DNA from: Fulvia fulva
Taxonomy: Eukaryota > Ascomycota > Dothideomycetes > Mycosphaerellales > Mycosphaerellaceae
Length of the DNA: 64,000 nt
NCBI RefSeq assembly: GCF_020509005.1
Contig: NC_063015.1
Coordinates: 1,860,001-1,924,000, forward strand
Reading direction: 5' to 3'
The notes beneath the pieces were generated by a model. The model did no database searches and was not told the origin of the DNA. It saw only the letters and a program-made list of their open reading frames with translations. A program made the position numbers and the translations under genes. Shown here one piece after another: positions 1 through 12,300 of the stretch. Within the stretch, counting starts at the first letter, position 1; each line of letters starts with the position of its first letter.

Positions 1-624
1 GAGTTGTAGGAGTCAACGCGCTCCGAAGATGCCTCAACGAGAGTCAGAAAGGTAAGATCAACTGGCAACGAATTTGCTTCAACAATAGAAAGAACGCGAT
101 GTTTGCACTACTTATATCAGTCGGAATCCGACACTCCGTGTACGCCTGGCGTTTGCAGCAAATCGTGATGTCACAGCACTCAGGACCGGCATTCACAGCA
201 TGGAAGTTGCTATGTCCGTGAACCCGGACCAGGTCGTTCATCTACATCGATTGCAAGGCTCTCAGTAACAACACTTCAAGCTACAGCAACTATATGTTTC
301 CGCCAAGCTCATGTTGATCATGTGCAGTCGAAGGATCACAGCAATAGCCGCGCCTTCGCACGACGCGGAATCCTTGCCGATAGCAAATGCCGGGGTACGT
401 GTCTAGTCGCGTTCCAGAAGGGAAACTGATGTGATTCTTTGCTGTTTGCTTGCCGCTCGTTTCGATACTGATCTGCGACTATCAACGCCATCCTCAATCG
501 TCTAGTTGCAGCGGTAGATTCGGCAGCGACCGAGGTAGGATATGTATCATGGCGTCGTTTTCCAACGTCCTGTCATTCTTTCTTTTGCTTGCGTCTCGAG
601 ATGAGGTAACACGTCTGTTCAACT
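1..624. other. Intergenic, upstream of the transporter gene
   Basis: No convincing gene. Short open frames here have no recognisable protein character or splice partners. The part just before 625 is presumably the 5' UTR and promoter of the transporter, but no specific control site can be named. Confidence 0.5.
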
Positions 625-2412
625 ATGGTCTTGGCGCAAGGGACTAGCGAGACGAGTCGTTCGGAGACTCCCAAGGAAGAGGTCAATGGTCTCGAAGACG
701 GACCACAACGTCTCACAAGCGACCAGAGCCGGACACGGCAAAAGGAAGCACATAATACCACCATCGATATCGAGAAGCACCCAGGCGGCGATATCAAAGG
801 GCATTCAGACGGCGACATCGAGAAGACGCCAAGCGGCAATGGCGCTCCTCTGGCAACAACACCCACCGAGTCATCACAGCTCCCTCTCTCTAAAGCCCGC
901 ACAATATCTCTCGTCATAACCCTCACCGGCGCTGCTTTCCTCAACACCCTCTCCGTCCAAGCCTGCGTCATCATCCTGCCCACCATCGGCACCGCCCTGT
1001 CCATCCCACCAGCACGGCAGCAATGGGTCGTCTCCGCCTACTCCTTGACCTTCGGCTGCTTTCTCCTCCTTTGGGGCCGCTCAGCAGATGTTTATGGGAA
1101 GCTGAATATCTTTATCTACGGCTCCGCCTGGGTCTGCCTCGTCACTGTGATATGTCCCTTCATCCCGAATGAGGTTGGGTTCGAGATCTTTCGGGGTTTG
1201 CAGGGACTTGGAGCGGCGGCGAATGTGCCGACTGCGATTGGAATTCTGGGTGTTACGTTCCAGCCGGGCAGGGCGAAGAACTATGCGTTCGCGATGTATT
1301 CGGCCGGGGCACCGATGGGTAGTGTGATCGGGAACATGCTGGGTGGCGTGGTGGGCCAGTATGCCACGTGGAAAGCGGTATTTTGGGTTCTGGCAGGTTT
1401 GGCGGCGGTGATTACGATCGCTGGGCACTTTGTGATCCCTGTTCCGCAGGTGGTACCAAAGGACGCCCAGGTGAAGCACGCGGTAGATTGGCCAGGAGGC
1501 GCAGTCGTTACTGTGGGACTGGTTGTACTGCTGTTCGCTCTGACGGAGGGCAACGTGGTGGGATGGAGCCAGCCTTACATCCCGGTCCTGGTTGTTGTGT
1601 CTGTGCTGCTCGTGGCGGCCTTTGTCTGCTGGCAGATATACCTGGAGAAGCGAACCAGCAAGCGGCCGTTGATGAAGGTGAGCATCTTCGAGAACATGCG
1701 CGTGTCGGCTGCGATGGCGGTAATGGCGTTGTTCTTCGCGGCTTTTAACAACTTCCTGATCTTCGCGACGTACTTCTACCAGGACTACCAGGGCCATGAC
1801 GCGATAGAGACCACCGTACGGTTCATTCCTACAGGTGTCGTGGGAGTGATGACCATCTTCGTATCGTCCCAGATTCTGGCCAGGATCTCGGTCAACTATA
1901 TTTTGATGTTTGGAACGCTCTGTTGCTCGATCTCGTGCTTGTGAGTCATGTCTTCTTGGGAGCCTGCCGATTGACAGAAGCGGTTTGCTAACTTCTACTC
2001 CAGACTCTTCGCTGTCCCTATTGCTCCAAGCACAACATATTGGGCGTATGGGTTTCCAGCTATGTGCTTAAGTGTGTTTGGAGCGGACACGCTCTTTCCA
2101 GCACTTCTTCTGCTGACCGCACATTCGCTACCACGAGAGGACCAGGCCATTGGAGGAGCGCTTATCAATGCCGTAGGTCAAATTGGCAGGGCTATTGGTC
2201 TAGCCATTGCAACTGCGATTCAGGTGGCAGTACAGGAAAGCAAAGAAGATTCGAGTGCGGCGGCTAAGGGGACCAACAGTTTGGGTAATGCGTCTTTCCT
2301 GTCCGGTTTGAGATCCGCAGAATGGTTCAGCTTTGCAATGAGCATCTCAGCATTCATAATAGCGACAGCATGTTTCCGACAGGTCGGGAAGGTGGGCGCC
2401 AGCAAGAAGTAG
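625..2412 (+). CDS. MFS drug:H+ antiporter, DHA2 family (14 TM, Atr1-like)
   Basis: Two exons, 625-1940 and 2004-2412, with a 63 nt intron (GTGAGT...CTCCAG); the joined frame gives 574 aa. The first ~90 residues are hydrophilic with a GGDI/DGDI mini-repeat, followed by a long series of hydrophobic segments. The MFS motif A (GRSADVYGK) is near residues 151-159 and the antiporter motif C (SAGAPMGSVIGNMLGG) near 226-241. Motif C marks drug:H+ antiporters, and the length and extra helices suit the 14-helix DHA2 group that contains yeast Atr1. It should export small toxic compounds or metabolites at the plasma or vacuolar membrane using the proton gradient; the substrate cannot be read from sequence. 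Membership of a metabolite cluster is not supported, because the neighbours are housekeeping genes. The start is the first ATG in frame. Confidence 0.88.
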
Positions 2413-2489
2413 CTCATGAATCATTAATGAAGACCATAGACTTAGAACCAACGACTTCCAGAGTGACCCCATCGGTGTCGCGTTTCTTG

Positions 2490-2982
2490 TCAAGTAGTGC
2501 CCCGGTAGCTCTTTACGGCAGCTTGGTACTTGTCGTGTTGAATAGCTCCAGCAGACCAGACCAACGTGACATCGACAACAGGAAGTTTGATCGCGGTCTT
2601 CGAAGCTCTCCTGCCCGACAAATCCCGGGTCGGGACTCTCACTTTGACAGTCTTCCTGACATAGCCGATGATGTTGATCCATGCGCCAGTCTCAAGCAGT
2701 TCCGTGTTCAGAGACAGCATTTCGTTGTCCACCTTAGCCATGATGGTACTTCCGGTGTTGGTGACCACAGGGAAATCGTCTCGTAGCATCAACATTCCGG
2801 CAGGGACATTGTACTCGTGTACGCTATGTGGCATCAGTAAGACTGCGTTCCGAGTCGTCTCGATGGCACACTCACCATCCCAAGAAGCGAATCTTGGTGC
2901 CTGCTTCCTGCTGTGCGACCTCGTTGAGGAGCACTAGACGCGTTGGCTCTGGTCTGTAGCTATTGTTGTCATTCGATGCCAT
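2490..2982 (-). CDS. TEN1: CST telomere-capping complex subunit Ten1
   Basis: Two exons on the minus strand: 2982-2876 and 2823-2490. The 52 nt intron 2875-2824 runs GTGAGT...ACATAG. The first exon is only 107 nt and easy to miss; it begins with the ATG at 2982. The joined protein is 146 aa. Residues 13-45 contain the pattern LVLLNEV...GTKIRFLG-C-VHEYN, which is the start of the Ten1 OB-fold in fungi, followed by alternating beta-type stretches. Ten1 joins Stn1 and Cdc13/CTC1 in the CST complex that protects single-stranded telomere ends and recruits polymerase alpha. The size matches the family (about 120-160 aa). The gene is divergent from SNF7, with 470 bp between the start codons. Identification rests on recognising the family pattern, not on a search. 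Confidence 0.72.
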
Positions 2983-3452
2983 GATCGAAAGGTTGATGCC
3001 ACATGCTGATCATGATTTACATGATTGATGTTGTTGTTCGTGTCGCGTGGCAGTCACATGCGAGTGAAAGGACCACGGTGGGTGCGGATAATGCCGAACG
3101 TGGCTTTGGCGGCGTGATGTCAGTCATGAGCCCTCTTTCAAGACATCCCACCTGCGACCCCCTACTACCAAGGCAACACTTTCTACCAGACTCTGCACCC
3201 TTCGACATTCCTGTACCACACGATTCAAACACACTCACAGGCACCGGCATACCGATTCATATATTTGCGGCCTTATCAGTGTCAGGCGGCGACCAGGGAC
3301 GAATCTAGCGGGCTTCTCTTCTCTTCTAGGCGGACGACTTCCGATATCGAACCACAGCACGCCAACGCCTTCCTCGACCACTTTAGAGCCTCGAAGGCAC
3401 GCGACAGAACGCTCCGCGAAATCTTAGTGACACACCATACCGCTTGGCCACA
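2983..3452. promoter_or_regulatory. Shared divergent upstream region of TEN1 and SNF7
   Basis: This 470 bp lies between two start codons that point away from each other, so it must hold both 5' UTRs and promoters. I recognise no specific binding site. Open frames inside it look like chance. Confidence 0.5.
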
Positions 3453-4257
3453 ATGTCCGGCTGGGGATGGAGCAACATGTTCGGCGGTAGTGCCGCCGCA
3501 AAGAAGGATGCCCCGAAGAACGCCATTTTGCGGTTGCGGAGCACACTGGAGATGCTGTCGAAGCGAGAGAAGCATTTGCAGAACCAGATGGACGAGCAGG
3601 ATGCGGTAGCCAGGAAGAATGTGACAGCCAACAAAGCACGTAAGTAGCACGCGACCATGACTGCGGCGAGAGAGGAACGTGGAAGAGGAGACATACTGAC
3701 AAGTTGGTACCACAGTCGCAAAGGCCGCACTGCGAAGGAAGAAGGCGTTCGAGCACCAGCTGGAGCAAACGAGCGCTCAGATGATGACAGTCGAGCGGGA
3801 GATATCTTCCATCGAGACGGCCAACATCAACAAGGAGACACTCGACGCCATGAAGGGAGCCCAGCAAGCTATGAAGAAGATCCACGGAGACCTTTCGATC
3901 GAGAAGGTGGACCAGACGATGGAAGATCTCAGAGAACAGCATGCCATTGGCGAAGAGATTGCGGACGCGCTCACACAAGGCAATGCAGCACAGGGAGTGG
4001 ACGAGGACGAGCTGGAGGACGAGCTCGCAGAGCTGCAACAGGAGGAGCTGGACAACAAGATGCTCAAGACCGGAAGTGTTCCTGTGTCGGATCAAATACA
4101 AAGGCTACCGAACCAGCCTGTGGGAGAGCGTGAGTACAAATGCAGTGTTGGCGTGAAGAGCATGAATACTGACTATCACATAGTTCGCGGCAGGCAACAA
4201 GTCGAAGACGACGAAGAGGAAGAGTTACGGAAACTGCAGGCCGAGATGGCAATGTGA
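3453..4257 (+). CDS. SNF7: ESCRT-III subunit Snf7/Vps32 (CHMP4)
   Basis: Three exons: 3453-3639, 3716-4129 and 4184-4257. The introns are 76 nt (GTAAGT...CCACAG) and 54 nt (GTGAGT...ACATAG), and the joined protein is 224 aa. The N-terminus MSGWGWSNMFGG followed by long charged coiled-coil helices is typical of fungal Snf7. The middle part (KMLKTGSVPVSDQ) leads into an acidic stretch (EDDEEEELRK). The last residues LRKLQAEMAM match the MIM1 motif that binds the Vps4 ATPase MIT domain. Snf7 polymerises on endosomal membranes to drive multivesicular-body budding; in filamentous fungi it also works in ambient-pH (Pal/Rim) signalling. The start is the ATG at 3453; an in-frame TTG lies nine bases upstream but is not needed. 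Confidence 0.93.
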
Positions 4258-4575
4258 TAGATTCGCATGGTCGACACGGCGTTATCTTCTGCCGAGCCAC
4301 ATTCATGCATCGTGATTTGACGAGGAGTTCGCGACTGAGTAGTTGTTGATGAGCTTTTCAGCGTATAGTCCTTTGAAGCCACAACTTTTGATACCACGAG
4401 GAACAATTGATAGGCTCGATAGATGTCACTAATATGGCTATATGAAACTGCTTGCTAAATCATGATAGATCCCAACATTCTGGCTGAAGACGCTCCCACA
4501 AAGCAACGAACCCGCAACACACACCGCTCAGTGCCAAACACTCAAACAGCATCCACAACACAGAAAGCAACACTC
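4258..4575. other. Convergent 3' intergenic region
   Basis: Stop codons of SNF7 (+) and the next gene (-) face each other across 318 bp, which must contain both 3' UTRs. No further gene is seen. Confidence 0.5.
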
Positions 4576-5121
4576 TCAAGCCTCCATCTTGACCACCTTA
4601 GCAGCCGGCTGCTCAGCCTCCTCCTCCTCCTCACCACCACTCTCAGCCTTCCTCTTCGCACCCGCAACAACAGTCTGTGACGCAACACCAGGTCCAGCAC
4701 CAGCACTCACACCACCCTGTCTCGGCCTAACCCCAACATTTCCAACAACATTCCTATCGCCCACGATCGTCAGACTACAATTAATCGTCAAATCCACCTT
4801 CAACTGCTTCCTCCCAGGCGCTGCAGCCTGACTTTCAGCATTAATCCGAGTAATCGCGTGCAGCAATAACGCGCTGAACTTTGTCGCGTCGGCCAGTGGT
4901 GATGAAGAGACCGGCACCAAGTTGTTGCAGCCTTGGATGGAACTGCCGGCGTTGATGGTTAGGGAGATGGGTTTGGAGTCTTCGTCTTCGGCTTCGTCGT
5001 CCGAGGAGTCTGCGTCGGCGTCGTCGGAGACGGCGGTGGAGTAGGGTGGTGGTGGTGCTTGGGTGCGTGCGCGGGCGCGTTCGGCGAGGAGTTTTTGGGT
5101 TAGGTGGGTTATGGAGTCCAT
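4576..5121 (-). CDS. Small conserved fungal protein, function unknown
   Basis: Single exon, 181 aa, using the ATG at 5121 (MDSITHLTQKLLAERARART); the open frame runs further upstream, but that part is low in protein character. In order: a short helix-like N-terminus; a proline/acidic linker with runs of D, E and S (residues about 25-50); a core rich in N, T and I with SLTINAGSSIQGCNNLV and DLTINCSLTIVGDRNVVG about 60 residues apart; and a lysine/glutamate tail (GAKRKAESGGEEEEEAEQPA) that looks nuclear. The core reminds me of an uncharacterised family in ascomycetes with a beta-type NxTINxxxTxxGxxN pattern, but I cannot name it. A nuclear location is inference from the tail. Convergent with SNF7. 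Confidence 0.7.
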   Translation of the reverse strand: MDSITHLTQKLLAERARARTQAPPPPYSTAVSDDADADSSDDEAEDEDSKPISLTINAGSSIQGCNNLVPVSSSPLADATKFSALLLHAITRINAESQAAAPGRKQLKVDLTINCSLTIVGDRNVVGNVGVRPRQGGVSAGAGPGVASQTVVAGAKRKAESGGEEEEEAEQPAAKVVKMEA

Positions 5122-6321
5122 TGTTGGGCTTGGGTGAGGGGCTGGTGTGGTGTGGTGTGGTAGTGTGTGATGTGTATGGCGAATCGAAGCGATGTGTAGA
5201 GATTGCAGTCGAAACTGATCCAAGTTGCAGCAGAAGAGGTAGCGAGCTGACAATGGGGCGTGTCTGATATGTCGAAATGGGACGACTTTTCGATGCAGCA
5301 AGCCTACGGGCGGCCTTTGAAAGTGACAGCCCAGGTGAGGTTTGCAAAGCTTGGGTTGGTGAGCTTGCGAAAGATGCGTGAAATATGAGAACTTCACTTG
5401 ATGAGAGAGTATAGAAATCACTGTATAGAAAGAAGGAATGTAACACGTTCTATATAGAATATGGGATGTGTATTGTGGGAATGGCGTGCGAAGGATTTCT
5501 GGTATTGTCGACGCTTTCTATTGTCGAGCAAATCAAGTTTGGGCAGCCGACAATATTTACGCTGTGAAACGCTAGAATCTAGCCATCGCTTTTCTCTGCG
5601 CCTGTCATCAGCTGATGAGCACCCATCATCATCATCATCATCATCATCATCATGCGACCGCTGATGCGATGCAACAGGATCGTGTACCGTGTTTCAGGAC
5701 TGTGGCATTGGAGGTTGGATGAGCGTTGTAACCATTGTTGTCGATTGTTCTTTCCTCGACTGACCCTCGCTTAGTCACCAGTTTCTACAGGTGGGTCCAC
5801 TTTCTGTCTGCTTCTTTGACACACAGAGTACACTACACATCCCATACCCATCGGCGGGCCTTGCCAGTCGTATCGTTCTGCGGCCATTTCCTGGCGGTAG
5901 TAGGCATCATGACCCTTAACTTGTCTCGTTCTAAGCAGTCCCACAACTCCTTCATGCCACAATGCACACGTGTACTTTGTCCTGCATACCCGCGGCCGCG
6001 ACAATCGGTGTTGATGATGCCGGAAGGTTCGAATGCCCCGATCTTGTGCTACGCGCCCTGCGAGCGTATTCCATGCACAAGAACGCAATCAACCGCGGTG
6101 CTGTTACCGCGCGTGATGGATCTCATGGCTCTCATAGAGACGGTAAAGACTTGCGGTATTCGCCGTGCGGCTGCCGCAAGTGCTCCCGTGGTCGACGGTC
6201 ATGGTATGTGGTACCTCGTGACAATTATGCTAGTGCTATCTCTGGCGCAGGTACGATAAAATGGTCAGAAGTCGGCCTGGCGGGGCGGTGAACATGGCGT
6301 TCCCGCGTCGGGTGTGTTCTT
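5122..6321. other. 1.2 kb intergenic region with a CAT microsatellite
   Basis: Lies between the 5' end of the small acidic-protein gene and the 3' end of the bZIP gene. Open frames at 5735-6259 and 5771-6088 overlap on opposite strands and have no domain character. A (CAT)10 repeat lies at 5624-5653. No gene is supported; an unannotated transcript cannot be excluded. Confidence 0.45.
5624..5653. repeat. (CAT)10 microsatellite
   Basis: Ten uninterrupted CAT units, preceded by a near-inverted TCATCAGCTGATGA. It lies in non-coding DNA. Confidence 0.95.
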
Positions 6322-8215
6322 TCACAAGGCATCGAACGAGGAAAGAGCCAAGGCACGATCAACATCTCTGCGCTTGAAGCCTGGTGTTCGTCCAATACAC
6401 TGGCCTGAAGCTGTCATGACTGTGACAATGTTAGCATCTGCACGCTCGCGGCGTACTGTAGACCGTCGCTCACCTTTGACGAACTTCGCAACGTCGATAA
6501 TGACCGTCTTCTTCTGCTGTGGTAACGTGTGACCAAACGTGGCCGGCGGCTTCGGAAGCGCACTTGTATGATGTGCAAAGCCATCTGACCTGGGCGTGGG
6601 TGCCTGCCACCCGGGTTGCGACGTCACAATGTCAGCGGAGCCCATCCCATGCATCTTCATCGTCTCGCCGGGCTGGAGGAAATTCATCCAGGAGCCAGTA
6701 TTAGCATCTGAGTATCCCACGTCCGTCAACCCTAATGGCGTGAAGTCCATCCATTCGTTGACCGAGGCATCGTTGCTGGAGAGATACTCCATCTGCTCGG
6801 TGTCAAACCCGAGCAAGGCATCGTTCTTGGAACCGAACACGTCGGGCGTCCTAGGGGACTGAGCAGACATTGTCGTGCCGGTGGAAATGTTACTAGGCAC
6901 AGATGGCGAGTCCAGCACTTCGGCCTCGGCGAAGGAGGACGTGGGATCGATGAAGATGCCTTTCTCGTGAAGATAGCCCTCCACGTCGTATGGATCGAAC
7001 CATTCTCCCTCGAAGCCTGCAATGTTGACGGTCATGTCGGTGGTGAGGTTGTTTTGGGCAGCAGTCTCGAGCAGTGATACTGTTTGCGGCCCGACCACGC
7101 CCAGGTTCCAGGACTCTTTCTTGGGATGAATGTTGCCATACTGGTCGCGCCTTGGGAAGTGCGTGCCTGCTCCGCCGATGTGGATTAAAGGCGCGCGTGA
7201 GTCGAGGCTGTCTTGTGGTCCTGCGTTGAGCATATCTCTCATGGCTTCGATCAGCTTCTCCCTGTTCTTGTTCAGGAGTGACAGTCGGAAGACTCTTTCG
7301 TACGTCGCAGGTCTGCGACTCGGGTCAAGCAAGAGTTGGTAGCCTTGTTCGAGGCACGCTCTGTGCAGTCTTCGGCCGAAAGTGCTTTCTTGGAAGCTGT
7401 ACGATCTCGGAGCACCAAGCTCTGGTGGTAGAGTGGCAGCACCTGCGTTTGCCCTCAACATGCCTGGTGAGTTTGCACTGCTGGCTCTGGTGGTCGGTAC
7501 CATGGCGTGTGACATCGGATCGAGGTTGCCGAAATAGTCCATCGATGGTGACATGTTCGATGGAGAGTCCTCCGCAGGCTGCATGTACATCGTGTATCCC
7601 ATGCCGACCTCTGTCGTACCTCTCTGCCTAGCATGAGACTGAACTACATTCTGGTCCATCCAGCTAGGAACATTTCTGGGCTCTGCAGCAGGTCTGATGG
7701 CGTCCTGCCCTTGGTCGGATCCAGAGGATGCACGATGCAAAAGGCGCGCGACTTTGGGATCACACTCCTCTGCTGGGTTACGGACGCACTTCATCAAGGC
7801 TTCATATTGCTCCGAGACTTCGCGGAGATCGAGAACGTTGTTGTCAGGAAGACCAGCTCCTGTTAGGCGATCGCGAAAGTCAACGAAAGACTTGTTCATG
7901 AGCTCGATGGTGTTGGTGAGCCCCGAAACCCTTTTTCGCAGTTCGTCGAGCGTGCTCTCCTTGCGCTGTCTGTAGGCCCTTTGTGCCATGCGGATTTGTG
8001 TTCTCCGTCGCTGCATCGCGTCAGCGTCGATGAAATCATGCGATACTCCAAGCCTCAACACGGGGAGGACACTTTTCACCTACATCTGCAGCAGACTCAT
8101 CGGCCTTCTCGACCCTTGGCCGCCCACGCTTCTTGCCATCATCGCCGCTGTTGTCGTCGGAGTTGCTCTCCCTCGACTTGCGCTTGCGCGCCTTCCTTGG
8201 GGCCACAGTATCCAT
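6322..8215 (-). CDS. AP-1/Yap-like bZIP transcription factor with AT-hook
   Basis: Three exons on the minus strand: 8215-8084, 8010-6474 and 6419-6322. The introns are 73 nt (GTAGGT...GATGCAG) and 54 nt (GTGAGC...GCTAAC...CACAG), giving 588 aa. Exon 1 encodes a basic N-terminus with an AT-hook-like core (KKRGRPRVEK, residues 29-38). The first junction rebuilds the basic region DRRRTQIRMAQRAYRQRKES (from residue 44), with the AQxxYRxRK pattern of fungal Yap/AP-1-like factors, followed by a leucine zipper to about residue 90. The rest is a long serine/proline/asparagine-rich regulatory part with a conserved-looking helical block near VFRLSLLNKNREKLIEAM and a C-terminal segment (CIGRTPGFKRRDVDRAL) shared by related fungal bZIPs. 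The second intron is a multiple of three without a stop, so retention would add 18 residues. The target genes are unknown. Confidence 0.85.
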
Positions 8216-9348
8216 TGCACAGTACTGTTAGGAAAGTAGTATCGGACTTGATCCGATCACTGATTCTTGTGAGATTGTGCTACTTCTTGAGTGGGTTTCG
8301 CAGCGATTAAGACGATTATGAGTGATGGTGCCTTGTACTACTCCGGCAGATCTGATGACAAGGCTATAGAGCTTATGATTGCAGCATGCAATGTCAGTGC
8401 ATCGTCCGAGAACGACCTAGGAGCAACCCCGGTCAGCATTTGTGTTGGACAGTGCTTGGTAATGAAAGGTCGCACTCTGCAGAGTCACGCGAATGATGCC
8501 ACGGTGCCTGCATGATATTGCTGGCACCGCCTGGAGCATGTTCAGTAATCACAAAACAGCCCGCCACGCCCGCCGAGGATGGTGCAAAGCGAAAGGCGGG
8601 ATCGACATCCGATCCAGCTGACTCCTTACCAATCGGCTTGAAGCCTAGCCGTCTCGGCGGATGCCGGTCTCACGCGGTATCCATAACGTCCGTATGCATT
8701 GTGGTGATGCTGGAGACATCGTGTAAAACTCTAGGTCAAAAGGAACGCTCCTGAAGAGAGCTGAGTAGTCTGGTTATATATCGTTTCACACATCGCCTCG
8801 TAAGAAGACTTCCATGACGAACCACCCTGGTCAATCTCATCCGAATGATCTGCTGAGTCAAACCTATATCCTGGATGCTGGTCAAACGCACTTGGCAGAA
8901 CCCCGATCCGGCAGGCTGTGGATGTGGATATCCGTCAAAGAACAGTTACAGCTCGGAGAACAGGTGAAGATGATTTGAGCTATAGTACTCCCGGTCGACA
9001 TAGGAATCGTCATAACGACTTGCGTGCTCATCTCCACCGCACGTGGCGGGCCGTAACAATGATATGCAGAGTTCATGCGCAGAAACGGCCACCCGCTTGC
9101 CCACCCTGCAATTCGCCCAAGCGCTGGCAGATACCAACGAAATGTAAGTACACAAGCGCCGAGCACAATGATACACCTATAACTCCAACCTCACCTAAAG
9201 ACATGGCTTGTCGCTCCCCAAACGCTAGCCATGGGATGTCGATACCGTCAAGAACATCCTGGAGAACTGATGCAACCAAAACACAAGGTCAAGACCTCCC
9301 CGGGTGCTCAGCTGCTATGCGACCGCAGCAAGACCTCCTATCTTCAAG
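8216..9348. other. 1.1 kb intergenic region, no gene seen
   Basis: Holds the bZIP promoter and the 3' end of the histidine kinase gene. Overlapping open frames near 8880-9355 occur on both strands and lack recognisable domains; I treat them as chance. Confidence 0.45.
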
Positions 9349-12300
9349 TCAGTAATGTTCACATAACTTGGCTGTAGCGCTTACTTCACGCACTCTTGAC
9401 AGCGGATCCTCTTGATCGGCAGTAACGATCGCAGGACTTTCCAGGCCAGATGGTCCACTTTCCGTGGCCCCTCGTGGTCCCACACCAGGTCGTTTGGGTG
9501 TCATCAATCTGTTGTGATCTGGGCTACTATCAGAACTCTTTTCCTCATCCATGAGCAGACTACGTCCGTCTTTTTGTCGTTCGAGTAACGCACCGCCTAG
9601 CGTAGCACATTTCAGGATTGTCTGAATGAGCTGGTTTGGTTTGAGGGGCTTGGAGAGGTATTCATCCATCTGAGCTTGGATGCACTTCTCTCGATCTCCC
9701 AACATGGCGTGCGCTGTGAGTGCCACTATCGGGGACCTGGCCAGTTCGTGCATCTTCTCGTATTCGCGAATCTTGGCCGTGGCTTCGAATCCACCCATGA
9801 CTGGCATTTGCACGTCCATGAGCACGACGTCGAACCGTCGCGTCTTGATGGCCTCGAACGCTTCCAGTCCGTTATTGGCAACGGTGACCTTGTGGTTGTG
9901 TTTCGTCAGTATCTTCACAGCCAGTTTCTGGTTGACAGCATTGTCTTCTGCCAGCAAGATGTCAAAAGTTCGGGTGTGGTCAGCAGAGATTGGTGCAGCT
10001 CGGCCCTCCAATGCAGGTATGAGCGCGTTACCAAGATCCACGGGTAAGCATGGTACCGTCATGTAGCTGGAAATGCCGTTCTCCAACGCAGTCTTGAAGT
10101 TGACTGAAATGGCGGGAGCCAGCATGACAATGGGGATATACTTGAAGCGCTCCAGGCTGCGGAGCTTCTGTGCTGTGTCACCATTGTCGACTATCACGCA
10201 GTCATACTGGTCATCAGGGTTGAGCTCGGCTGGAGGCGTCCTCCCGTTGCCAACCACGCAAGGGACCAGGTCCAGTGCTTTGATGTTATCCGCGATGTCG
10301 TCTGCGCACTCCGTGAAGCCGTTGTCCACGAACAGGACCTTGTGTTTGCGGTATTGCTGGAGTTGTGGCGCCACTCGTTGAGGGTCGTTGGGTCCTAGTC
10401 GGACTACACAGGTGAAGAAGAATGTACTTCCTGCACCATATGTTGACTCCACCCACATTTTGCCGCGCATGAGAGTGACAAGTCTTCGCGAAATGGACAG
10501 ACCGAGACCTGTGCCACCAAACTTGCGAGTGGTGGAGCCATCTGCTTGCTGGAAGGTGTCGAAGATGAGGTCCAACTTGTTCGAATGGATACCGATACCA
10601 GTGTCAGAGACTGCGAACTTAACCACGACCTCTCCTTCATTGCATGGCATTGTGTGATCCGAGTCGATCCTGACGCGGACTTCTCCGTGCTCAGTGAACT
10701 TGATTGCATTTCCAGCCAAGTTGAGGATGATTTGCCGCAGTCGGAAGGAATCGCCCACGATATAGTCCGGAACAGAGTTGCCGGTGTCGTAGATCAAGCT
10801 TATGTCCTTCTCGTTCGCTCGTACTGCTAAGGACTTGAGACTGTTAAACACCAGTCCGCGAAGTGAGAATGGCTCCTCTTCCAAGATCATACGGTTGGCC
10901 TCGATCTTGGAGATGTCTAGAATGTCATCGATGATGGTGAGTAAGCTGTTTGCCAACGAGAAGACAATATTCAGCATGTCCCGTTGATTTTGCTCCAGTT
11001 CCGTGTCCAATGTTAACTGCGTCATGCCAATGATACCGTTCATCGGCGTGCGAATCTCGTGGGACATGTTCGCCAAGAATTCGGACTTGGTCTTGTTGGC
11101 CAGCTCGGCAGCCTCTCTTGCTTGATTGTTCTTCTGGATACTTTCTCGCAAGTTCAGTACCATGCGGTTGATCTTGTTCTTGAGCTCGTTCATTTCTCCG
11201 GAGGCTTCCACGTTGATCATCTTTGTGAAATCGCCCTTCATGGCAGCATGCGTGATATCTGCGAAAGCGCGCACTTGCGAAGTCAAGTTCTGCGCCATGA
11301 TGTTGACATCGGTCGTGATCTCTTTCCAGCGTCCGGTGATGCCTTCGACTTCGGCCTGGCCACCCATCTTACCATCAACGCCCACATCTCGTGCCACACG
11401 TTTCACAGCAAGTGACCAGGCGTCCAATCTTGTAACCATGTCGTTGATGGTGTCCTTGAGTGTTTGGATTTCGCCTTGTGCATGGACCTTGATACGCTGG
11501 CTCATGTCTCCGCGTGCAATGGCTTGCGTGACATCGGAAATGCTACGCACTTGACTGGTCAGGTTGTTGGCCATGGTGTTCACATTGTCTGTGAGGTCCT
11601 TCCATTTGCCTTCGACATTCTCAACTTCTGCTTGTCCACCTAGCACACCTTCGGTTCCGACTTCTCGCGAGACTCTGCTAACCTCGAAAGCGAATTTGCC
11701 AAGCCGGTCAACCATGGTATTGATGGTGTTCTTCAAGGCCAGGATCTCTCCCTTGACCTCGACTTCGACCTTCTTGCTGAGATCTCCCTGGGCCACGGCT
11801 GTCGTGACTTCGGCAATCTCACGCACTTGTGTGGTGAGGTTCATGGCCATGCCGTTTACATTCTCGGTCAAATCTTTCCATGTTCCCTCAACGCCGTGCA
11901 CGGTGGCCTGCCCGCCGAGTCGTCCCTCTGTTCCGACTTCGCGTGCGATTGTTGTGACTTCTTGGGAGAATTGTCGAAGTCGACCCACCATGGAGTTGAT
12001 TGTTGTCTTCAATGCCAGAATCTCACCCTTGCAGGGTGCTTTGACTTGTCGCGTAAGATCACCTTGCGCGACTGCTGTCGTAACTTCCGCAATGTCCCTC
12101 ACCTGTGCTGTTAAGTTGTTCGCCATGGCATTGACGTTGACGGTGAGATCGTTCCACATGCCCTGTACACCTTCGATCTGCGCTTGTCCGCCGAGGACAC
12201 CCTCCGTACCGACATCGCGGGACACCCTCGTGACTTCGGTTGCAAAGGTTCGCAGTTGACCCACCATGGCGTTTATCGTTTGTTGTAGCTGAAGAATCTC

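Noticed and set aside
1081..1797. 238-codon antisense open frame in the transporter
   Set aside because: Opposite strand of a well-supported MFS gene; composition rich in His/Arg as expected from a shadow frame.
3657..4133. 158-codon frame overlapping SNF7
   Set aside because: Shadow frame; the SNF7 model with two good introns explains the sequence.
5735..6259. 174-codon open frame in the intergenic region
   Set aside because: Overlaps another open frame on the opposite strand, with no motifs, no splice partners and no clear coding bias.
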